Part shown: piece after piece, positions 13,430 to 18,399 of the stretch
How positions within the stretch are numbered: position 1 is the stretch's first letter
How the letters are laid out: the number at the start of each line of letters is the position of its first letter
Origin: Treponema sp.
GTDB lineage: Bacteria; Spirochaetota; Spirochaetia; Treponematales; Breznakiellaceae
Reading direction: 5' to 3'
Assembly (NCBI GenBank): GCA_031266255.1
Contig: JAISBK010000001.1
Location: 1-18,399 of the forward strand
Length of the DNA stretch: 18,399 nucleotides
The notes under the pieces: model-generated
What the model was told of the DNA's origin: nothing
Seen by the model: the letters and a program-made list of their open reading frames with translations, nothing else
The model's database searches: none
Position numbers and translations under genes: made by a program

Positions 13430-14256
13430 TGGATATATTCATCAACGAGCAGCCGGTAACTATTACCCTGGAATCGGAAAAGACCCTTGGTGAGTTTTTA
13501 TCCGGCATTGAAGATTGGCTTGCAGGTTCGGAAAACCGTATAAGCGGTTTATGGATAAATGGTAAAGCCATCACCGCAGCAGCCCTTACGGAAGCCTTTG
13601 AGCAGGATCTGGAAAGTATCCAGCGTATTGATATCACCATCAGTACTGGGTCGCAGCTTGCCCTTGAGGCCCTGCTTAACAGTCAAACATCCCTGAGCAT
13701 GTATGAAAATGGCTCTTTTGAGGATCGTCGCAGTATCAAGGACGAATGGGAAGAAAGTCCGGCTGCCCGATTTTTATCTGAACACATTCCTGATATGTAT
13801 GGCTCCCTGCATAAAACCTTTTCAGGAGAGTTGCTTTCTGCAGAGATGGGTACCCTTTTGGACGAACGAATCAGGGAATTCATCGATCCCAGAATAGAAT
13901 TCCACCATGCCGACACGCTGATTTCAGGTATTGTGGCTCGGCTTGAGGATCTCCCTCTGGATATGCAAACCGGAAAAGACCGCAGGGCAGCAGAAACAAT
14001 AAACCTCTTTTCTCATACCGCGGAAAAGGTATTTCGGCTTTTAAATCTTTTGAGATTACAGGGACTTGCCTTAGAGACCCTTTCCATAGATACGCTGCCG
14101 TTTTATGATTTCATGGATGCATTCAGCGCCACGCTCAAAGAGCTTTTGGCAGCTTACAAGGCTCAAGATGTGGTTTTGGTAGGAGATTTAGGGGAATATG
14201 AGCTTGCTCCTCGCCTATTGAAACTGTATAATAAAGTGAAAGAAGAATTGACCTAA
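13429..14256 (+). CDS. Unknown protein encoded directly after fliD
   Basis: I do not recognise a named family. The 275-residue protein starts at the ATG in TAATG, sharing one base with the fliD stop codon. Residues 1-75 alternate short strands and a helix (DIFINEQPVTITLES, ISGLWINGKAI, IQRIDITIST), suggestive of a ubiquitin-like beta-grasp. Residues 76-275 look helical. The last 80 residues (from about NLFSHTAEKVFRLL) run as amphipathic helices with LKELLAAYKAQDVVLVGDLG and LKLYNKVKEEL, loosely like the helical bundle of FliS-type chaperones. There is no signal peptide or membrane segment, so it is probably cytoplasmic. Tight coupling to fliD suggests a role in export or assembly of FliD or flagellin; this is inference. 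Confidence 0.8.
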   Translation: MDIFINEQPVTITLESEKTLGEFLSGIEDWLAGSENRISGLWINGKAITAAALTEAFEQDLESIQRIDITISTGSQLALEALLNSQTSLSMYENGSFEDRRSIKDEWEESPAARFLSEHIPDMYGSLHKTFSGELLSAEMGTLLDERIREFIDPRIEFHHADTLISGIVARLEDLPLDMQTGKDRRAAETINLFSHTAEKVFRLLNLLRLQGLALETLSIDTLPFYDFMDAFSATLKELLAAYKAQDVVLVGDLGEYELAPRLLKLYNKVKEELT

Positions 14257-14283
14257 CGATATGAAAATAGGTAGAATGGCTGC

Positions 14284-14547
14284 ATGAGAGTACTTGAAAT
14301 TAAAGACATCATCAGAAAAGATGTTCCTTTATATTACCGTATGTTTTTTTCAGGTATTGCGGTTTTGCAGATGCTGAATAAATCAATAGAGCGGCCTATT
14401 GATTTTTCTATTGAAATCAAACCCACAGGTCAAAAGGAAATCTTAGTTACTATTGCGGCGCCGGTTGATTATCCGTTGGTTCCTCTCATAAGGGAATTAA
14501 AGCAATTTATCGATAAGCTTGATAGTCATGGAGAACTCCCCCTTTAA
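14284..14547 (+). CDS. Small protein between the fliD partner and tsaE
   Basis: Unrecognised 87-residue protein. It begins MRVLEIKDIIRKDVPLYYRM and shows a helix-strand-helix pattern with two beta strands (IDFSIEIKPTG, EILVTIAAP) and a final amphipathic helix (LIRELKQFIDKL). There is no signal peptide. It starts 27 bases after the preceding gene with only a weak ribosome site and overlaps tsaE by 20 bases, so it is likely part of the same transcript. Position within a conserved-looking operon and the tight overlap support it as a real gene; function is unknown. Confidence 0.7.
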   Translation: MRVLEIKDIIRKDVPLYYRMFFSGIAVLQMLNKSIERPIDFSIEIKPTGQKEILVTIAAPVDYPLVPLIRELKQFIDKLDSHGELPL

Positions 14548-14962
14548 TATTACGACCGTTTCACCTGAAGAAACCATGGCCGTAGGAGAATGGCTTGCAT
14601 CTTGGCTGCATCAGGGCAGCGTGGTTGCCCTCCGAGGAGGTCTAGGGGTAGGAAAGACGTATTTTACCAAGGGTATTGCCCGTGGACTTGGGGTGCAGGA
14701 AGAAGTTACCAGCCCTACCTATACGATGATTGCCGAATATCAAGGGGTCCTTCCTCTCTACCATATTGATGCGTATCGGCTTGAGGGGGATGCGGATTTC
14801 AGCAGTCTTGGCGCCGAAGAAGTGTTCTATGGGACCGGGGTTTCGGTCATTGAATGGAGTGAACGGATTCCCCAATCCATACCAAAAGATGCCCTCATCG
14901 TGGAAATCACCTTACTAGCACAAAACCATCGGCTGATTACCCTAAGGAATATGCCCGAGTGA
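14528..14962 (+). CDS. tsaE: tRNA t6A biosynthesis ATPase TsaE
   Basis: ATPase of the TsaB-TsaD-TsaE complex that installs threonylcarbamoyl-adenosine at position 37 of ANN-decoding tRNAs. The 144-residue protein has the Walker A loop GGLGVGKT (residues 37-44), SPTYTMIAEY, the HIDAYRL motif with Asp81, and IEWSERIP near the C-terminus, all typical of TsaE (YjeE). The ATG at 14528 is preferred over an in-frame TTG at 14519; both starts lie inside the upstream small gene. Its TGA overlaps the GTG start of tsaB as GTGA. The partner TsaD is not in this window. Confidence 0.93.
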   Translation: MENSPFNITTVSPEETMAVGEWLASWLHQGSVVALRGGLGVGKTYFTKGIARGLGVQEEVTSPTYTMIAEYQGVLPLYHIDAYRLEGDADFSSLGAEEVFYGTGVSVIEWSERIPQSIPKDALIVEITLLAQNHRLITLRNMPE

Positions 14963-15705
14963 CTATCATCGCATTGGATACGGCTACGTCTATTTTATCG
15001 GTTGCCCTGGTTGCGGGGGCTTTTTCTACTCAAAAGGAACAGTGGTATTTTGAAATAGATGCTGGTCAGCGACATGGGGAACTGCTTATGGAAATAAGCG
15101 ACCAGCTCATCAAAACTGCAGGACTCAAACCGGGTGATATAGACATGGTGGTCTGCATGAAAGGCCCTGGTTCGTTCACCGGTCTGAGGATTGGTTTTGC
15201 CGCGGCCAAAGGAATGGCTCTTGCCCTGGGGATTCCTCTACTTAGCGTCCCTACCCTGGATTGCATGGCTGTTTCCTATTCCCTGTGGCCCGGTATGGTC
15301 ATTCCGGTGATTGATGCAAAAAAACAGTGTTATTTTACCGCGCTCTATCGAAACCAGCAACGGCTGACTGAATACCTGGACGCGGCTCCTGCCCGGATCA
15401 TAGCGCTTATTAAAAACACCTCTGGGACCAAAGAGGGTATCTTGCTTACCGGTCCTGATGGACATCGGGTATTACCGGCATTACACGCCGAGTTCTCCGC
15501 AGACCCTGATATCCAGGACCAGATCCGGCTGGATCCTTGGGGCAACCGAGGTTGGGGACGGGAACTTGTGGAGCTTGCACAAAGAAAACTCTATCCAGGG
15601 AATAGCGAGGCTATAGAGCAAGTCAGGCATACCGGCGAGGTTTTTTCAGGCCCTCTATACGTGCGGAAAAGCGACGCTGAATTGCAAAAACAGAAACTGA
15701 TTTAG
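14959..15705 (+). CDS. tsaB: tRNA t6A biosynthesis scaffold protein TsaB
   Basis: Inactive Kae1/ASKHA-fold partner that dimerises with TsaD in the t6A complex. The 248-residue product opens with the nucleotide-fold strand IIALDTATSILSVAL and has RHGELL and the family hallmark KGPGSFTGLRIG. The GTG start overlaps tsaE by four bases, with AAGGA 11 bases upstream, so coupling to TsaE gives balanced subunits. It is the last gene of the run that starts at fliD; the convergent DUF3786 gene begins to end only 28 bases further on and no terminator is evident between them. Confidence 0.93.
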   Translation: MTIIALDTATSILSVALVAGAFSTQKEQWYFEIDAGQRHGELLMEISDQLIKTAGLKPGDIDMVVCMKGPGSFTGLRIGFAAAKGMALALGIPLLSVPTLDCMAVSYSLWPGMVIPVIDAKKQCYFTALYRNQQRLTEYLDAAPARIIALIKNTSGTKEGILLTGPDGHRVLPALHAEFSADPDIQDQIRLDPWGNRGWGRELVELAQRKLYPGNSEAIEQVRHTGEVFSGPLYVRKSDAELQKQKLI

Positions 15706-15733
15706 AAAAGCCAGTCTATAGGCCGGAACGTAT

Positions 15734-16357
15734 TCAGGTACCTGCTGGGCGCTTCTCAAGAGAAACCAAGTGGTTGATAAAACAGCCGTTTAATACGGCC
15801 AGAGGTTCAAAGTCTAGAAAGGAGATGGCGGTTTTATCATAAAGGATAGTGATATCGCAAGGAAATTCATCATCTCCCTCATAATAGATGACCTTAACCG
15901 GCATTTTGGGTAAGAGCCGGTAATGCCAAGTATGGGTACCGGGCACTCTACTTCCCTCATAGATTAAACCGAGTTCTGTAGCGGTATCAGCAAAGTGCTG
16001 GTAAGAAGCGCCGAATTTCTTGCGTAAAGGCGCGGTCTGCCAATTCATTCCCGGTCCTTTACTGGTAAACAAACCATGGGAAAATTGATGGATCAAACAG
16101 AAATCATACGAGGGTTCTCCTGTGCCCTTGGAGATCGTATAATACACCAATACGCTGAGGATATTAACCTGAACTTCCTGGTCATCGACTGGTCTCACCC
16201 CTGTTTTGGTGATTGTGTATGTCCGCCCTAGGAAATCAATGGACAAGGTGTCCTCCGAAACTAGCGTAAATCCTAAGTTTTCCGCTGCCGTAATGAAGTT
16301 ACATCCTTGTAAGCGCGGAACAATAACCTTATAGGTTTGTTCATATCCGTTTACCAT
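15734..16357 (-). CDS. DUF3786 domain protein
   Basis: Protein of the uncharacterised DUF3786 family. From the ATG at 16357 it has 207 residues, with the family pattern visible: an early DFLGRTYTI strand, VNILSVLVYYTISKGTG, a central NWQTAPLRKKFG segment, and the C-terminal block LPKMPVKVIYYEGDDEFPCD followed by ILYDKTA and an ending helix. The domain is found alone or fused to iron-sulfur or methyltransferase-type proteins in anaerobes; its activity is unknown. The frame is open for 72 more codons upstream, but that part is out-of-frame transposase debris and contains the promoter, so the internal ATG is chosen. No Shine-Dalgarno sequence precedes it. It is convergent with tsaB. Confidence 0.82.
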   Translation of the reverse strand: MVNGYEQTYKVIVPRLQGCNFITAAENLGFTLVSEDTLSIDFLGRTYTITKTGVRPVDDQEVQVNILSVLVYYTISKGTGEPSYDFCLIHQFSHGLFTSKGPGMNWQTAPLRKKFGASYQHFADTATELGLIYEGSRVPGTHTWHYRLLPKMPVKVIYYEGDDEFPCDITILYDKTAISFLDFEPLAVLNGCFINHLVSLEKRPAGT

Positions 16358-16367
16358 AGTGTTATTT

Positions 16368-16395
16368 AGTATACGGTACTCATTAAAAAAGTCAA
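16368..16395 (-). promoter_or_regulatory. Sigma-70 promoter of the DUF3786 gene, implying a leaderless mRNA
   Basis: On the minus strand TTGACT (16390-16395) and TATACT (16368-16373) are 16 bases apart. Only ten bases separate the -10 element from the ATG at 16357, so transcription should begin within about 0-4 bases of the start codon. This agrees with the missing ribosome site. Confidence 0.65.
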
Positions 16396-16412
16396 TTACA
16401 GCCGCCTGAGCT

Positions 16413-16699
16413 TCAATAACTAGGAAAAAGATAAGCCGTGATGTACTTGGCGGCAAGAAGGGTGTCAAGGTCAAAGTCCGCCGGTAAAGACGAGAAGGTG
16501 GTATCATCCTGACAGACCGGTTCCCGGTGGAAACGTTGATTGAACTCCCTGATGAAACGCGGGAGGGCGGCATTGGCCTATTCCATCGTGGTAATGCCGT
16601 TCAGGGCAAACCAGACAGAGGCGGCTTTGCAGCGTCTCCCCGAGCGTTCTATACGCTCTTTGGCTTACGGGCTTCCCGTGGGAATAAGCTCGCAGCATC
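16413..16699 (-). pseudogene. Decayed ISNCY-like transposase, C-terminal remnant
   Basis: Translation of the minus strand in one frame gives ALNGITTME, a TAG (16578-16580), then ALPRFIREFNQRFHREP and SSLPADFDLDTLLAAKYI before a stop at 16413-16415. This resembles the C-terminal part of ISNCY/IS1202-type integrase-core transposases (usually followed by a kxxRxVs segment). The sequence before it, GKPVSQRAYRTLGETLQSRL, fits the preceding family motif (PxxKGRVERxxxTLQDRL) but lies in another frame, so at least one frameshift occurred near 16615. The catalytic DDE region is gone and no terminal repeats or target duplications were identified. Confidence 0.6.
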
Positions 16700-16727
16700 A
16701 TGTTTCCGCGATACTCCCTAATATATC

Positions 16728-16750
16728 CGAGGGGAATATCTTTTCCCTCG
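16728..16750. other. Hairpin in the gap before the SH3 lipoprotein gene
   Basis: CGAGGGGAA (16728-16736) pairs with TTTTCCCTCG (16742-16750 used) in nine pairs including one G-U, with a 5-base loop. It lies at the upstream edge of the transposase debris and may be part of the old element. No gene was found between 16700 and 16803. Confidence 0.4.
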
Positions 16751-16803
16751 TTACTCTTAGGGGTGAACTTATCACTTGTTAACGACATAAACCAAAGAAA
16801 GTA

Positions 16804-16832
16804 TTGACTTTTTTTTGTTTTTCGATTATATT
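16804..16832 (+). promoter_or_regulatory. Sigma-70 promoter of the SH3 lipoprotein gene
   Basis: TTGACT (16804-16809) and TATATT (16827-16832) are 17 bases apart, with a T-rich spacer. The start would be near 16839, giving a leader of about 80 bases. Confidence 0.7.
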
Positions 16833-16920
16833 AGCTGCCGAAGTGTATGTTAAAATTATGCTTTAACCGTAGCGTCTGCCGCTATCAATCTATATTCTTA
16901 GAAAGAAAATGGAGAAAATT

Positions 16921-17952
16921 ATGAAAGGAAGTAAATGTGCGTTTTGTTTTTTGTTGGGTCTTGCCGTTCTCCTGATGCCGAGTTGTTCAAAAAAGCCGCC
17001 GGTTGAATCAAGTGCGGTTGAAGTAGGTACGGTTGAAACGGCTGCGGCGGAAGTTACAGAGGATGCCCAGACTGCCAGCGATTTCGGCTATACGATGCGT
17101 GTCGGGATGTGGCTCTATGTGATCGCGAGCGACACCGGCAGTGATACCGATGCCACGCGAGCGGTTGAATCCCTTCCGCTTGGCGAAAAGCTCCAGTTAG
17201 TCACTACTGAACTGAGAAAAGCGACAAACACCTACGATAGCGCGGTTTATGATTTTTATCACGTCAAGCGAAATACGGGCAGGGAAGGCTATGTTTTTGC
17301 CAATCAGTTGGCTGTCGGTGGTGCTTTGGCTGTTGTAACCGGTGAAAAAGCCAATCTCTACCGCAGTCCCGTCAATATTGACGTCAGCGATTATATCCTG
17401 TCCCGCAAGACCGTGTTCGGTGTATTGCCCGAAACTGAAAAAGACGGTTTTATTCGGATAGAAGCCTACGATCCGGAGCGGAAAGCCTATCGCAGAAACC
17501 TGTACATCAGGACTTCCGCGATATCTTATCGGGACGCGGATGTAAAATCATCCATTTTGTTACAGTCCGCCCAGGCGCTTGATCCGCAGAAGGAGACAAA
17601 CCGTTACGAGGCCCTGCTCAATGCCGCCTTTCACGATTATCCCGACTCTATTTTTGCCGATGAGATACGCGTTCTATCCGTGACCGATTCGGAAATTCCG
17701 GTAATCGCGATTGACGTATCGTTCCGGGTTACCGACGACGATGTAAATGTGCGCGAAAAACCAAATGCCTCCTCGCAGGCGATTACGCAGCTTGCGAATA
17801 ATACCGAAGTCAAGGCTGTTGAAGTAACGGTTGACTCATTCAGCATCAACAATCAAACATCGCAGTGGTTTCATATCACCCAGCCGGTAGACGGATGGAT
17901 TTTTGGCGCATGGCTTGCACCCCTCGATAGAAACGGTATAGACGATAATTAG
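16921..17952 (+). CDS. SH3-domain lipoprotein
   Basis: Predicted exported lipoprotein of unknown role, possibly binding peptidoglycan or another cell-envelope ligand. The ATG at 16921 is chosen because GGAG lies 6 bases upstream; an ATG at 16909 (four residues longer) has a poorer site. The signal peptide (KGSKCAFCFLLGLAVLLMPSC) ends in a relaxed spirochaete-style lipobox with Cys22 of this start. After a Glu/Ala/Thr-rich linker come three SH3-like beta units: about residues 55-135 (GMWLYVIASDTG to GREGYVFANQLAV), about 140-205 (GEKANLYRSP to LYIRTSAIS), and a clearer bacterial SH3_3 domain at about 270-340 (VNVREKPN to GWIFGAWLA). It has its own promoter and IS debris on both sides. Confidence 0.82.
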   Translation: MKGSKCAFCFLLGLAVLLMPSCSKKPPVESSAVEVGTVETAAAEVTEDAQTASDFGYTMRVGMWLYVIASDTGSDTDATRAVESLPLGEKLQLVTTELRKATNTYDSAVYDFYHVKRNTGREGYVFANQLAVGGALAVVTGEKANLYRSPVNIDVSDYILSRKTVFGVLPETEKDGFIRIEAYDPERKAYRRNLYIRTSAISYRDADVKSSILLQSAQALDPQKETNRYEALLNAAFHDYPDSIFADEIRVLSVTDSEIPVIAIDVSFRVTDDDVNVREKPNASSQAITQLANNTEVKAVEVTVDSFSINNQTSQWFHITQPVDGWIFGAWLAPLDRNGIDDN

Positions 17953-17953
17953 C

Positions 17954-18054
17954 CTCTAAGCAAGAAGGGGGAAGCTGCGGTAACTGCGTTGCGCGTGAAA
18001 GAGGTCTACTGATTACACAGATTGTGACGAGGGCGCCGCAGATTTTGCTTAGAG
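17954..18054. repeat. 10-bp inverted repeat flanking a 81-bp non-coding segment
   Basis: CTCTAAGCAA (17954-17963) and its reverse complement TTGCTTAGAG (18045-18054) bracket an apparently empty segment directly after the lipoprotein stop codon. The right copy abuts the IS5-like fragment, so it may be the trace of an insertion or a weak terminator with a very long loop. Confidence 0.45.
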
Positions 18055-18240
18055 CCTGTTCACTATCAATCAGCCCGAAAGGCGACACACTCCAGGAAAT
18101 ACGACCTGTATGACATCTTTTGTGCAATTTTGTACGTCCTCAAAGAAGGCTGTACCTGGCGGGACTTGCCCCACGATTTCCCCAAGTGGAACATCGTGTA
18201 CCACTAGTACCAAAGCGGTATTGACGGGAAGGTGAAGATG
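18052..18240 (+). pseudogene. IS5-family transposase, N-terminal fragment
   Basis: The plus-strand frame from about 18055 encodes KYDLYDIFCAILYVLKEG followed by CTWRDLPHDFPKWNIVYH. This is the N-terminal DUF4096-type region of IS5-family transposases (consensus YxLxTGCxWRxLPxDFPxWxxVYxYF). A TAG at 18205-18207 interrupts it where the consensus has an aromatic residue, and recognisable sequence ends soon after. The DDE catalytic part is missing. GAGCCTGTTCA at 18052 looks like the outer end of an IS5-type element, but no matching right end is present. Confidence 0.7.
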
Positions 18241-18252
18241 GCGATAAAGGGA

Positions 18253-18399
18253 TCACGAAAGTAAATGCGCAACATAATTTATTAATTCTATATATGTTTC
18301 ATTTTTCAGTAATTTATTATTCACCTCACACTTTTTTGATATATAATCTTTTACTGCTTCTATTTCTTTAAATCCTTTTTCCATGTCATTTTGCAATAA
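18253..18399 (-). CDS. 3' end of an unidentified AT-rich gene (partial)
   Basis: On the minus strand the frame is open from the right window edge to a TGA at 18253-18255, giving 48 residues rich in Lys, Glu, Asn and Ile. They include MEKGFKEIEAVKDYISKKCE and a final YIELINYVAHLLS. The amphipathic helical pattern and preference for AAA, GAA and ATA codons look coding, but base composition is much more AT-rich than the rest of the window, suggesting acquired DNA. The gene starts outside the window. I do not recognise the family; it could also be a broken gene cut by the neighbouring IS5-like fragment. Confidence 0.5.
   Translation of the reverse strand, partial: LLQNDMEKGFKEIEAVKDYISKKCEVNNKLLKNETYIELINYVAHLLS

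Noticed and set aside
16358..16573. Longer DUF3786 protein starting at 16573
   Set aside because: The extra 72 codons are out-of-frame transposase debris and include the gene's own promoter.
1..18399. CRISPR arrays, tRNA, rRNA or complete insertion sequences
   Set aside because: No regularly spaced identical repeats, no cloverleaf with a TTCRA-type arm, and no transposase with intact ends were found on reading both strands.

Overview
The window looks like chromosomal DNA from a Treponema-type spirochaete with mid-range GC, most likely a host-gut or free-living relative. The evidence is two FlaB-type core flagellins opening with the spirochaete signature MIINHNLSAQ, loosely conserved lipoprotein signal peptides, an Rpn-type nuclease/transposase gene, and a flagellin-flagellin-fliD-hypothetical-tsaE-tsaB order of the kind known from treponemes. 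A pyrF-pyrK-pyrD block argues against a minimal obligate pathogen such as T. pallidum. The species assignment is inference.

Layout. (1) 1-1825: a 19-C homopolymer leads into a lipoprotein with Gly-rich, Chlamydia-Pmp-like beta-helix repeats, a candidate phase-variable surface protein. (2) 1980-2857: an Rpn/PD-(D/E)XK gene whose stop codon sits in a partial duplication of its own interior. (3) 2934-5588: overlapping pyrF, pyrK and pyrD genes for the last steps of UMP synthesis, closed by a terminator shared with convergent groES. (4) 5678-7213: solitary groES and, divergently, a sigma-70-family factor preceded by a correctly spaced sigma-54 (-24/-12) element with an upstream dyad. (5) 7243-8615 (minus): a hotdog thioesterase and a PHP-domain phosphoesterase separated by two hairpins, one a 28-bp perfect palindrome with a U-tract.

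(6) 8775-15705 is the motility block. The first flagellin has a sigma-28-like promoter and the second a near-consensus sigma-70 promoter. Both 5' leaders fold into hairpins that display GGA in the loop just upstream of, and overlapping, the Shine-Dalgarno sequence, the layout of CsrA targets in flagellin mRNAs. fliD follows behind a sigma-28-like element and continues into an uncharacterised protein, a small conserved-looking protein, tsaE and tsaB with overlaps or tiny gaps, so late flagellar assembly and t6A tRNA modification are probably co-transcribed.

(7) 15734-18399 is a patchwork: a DUF3786 gene whose promoter implies a nearly leaderless mRNA, a decayed ISNCY-like transposase end, an SH3-domain lipoprotein with its own strong sigma-70 promoter, an IS5-like transposase fragment, and the AT-rich 3' end of an unidentified minus-strand gene.

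The observations most worth following are the paired GGA hairpins in the flagellin leaders, the sigma-54 element in front of a second sigma factor (recalling the RpoN-RpoS cascade of Borrelia), the poly-C tract, and the unknown gene directly after fliD. No complete mobile element, CRISPR array, rRNA or tRNA was recognised.
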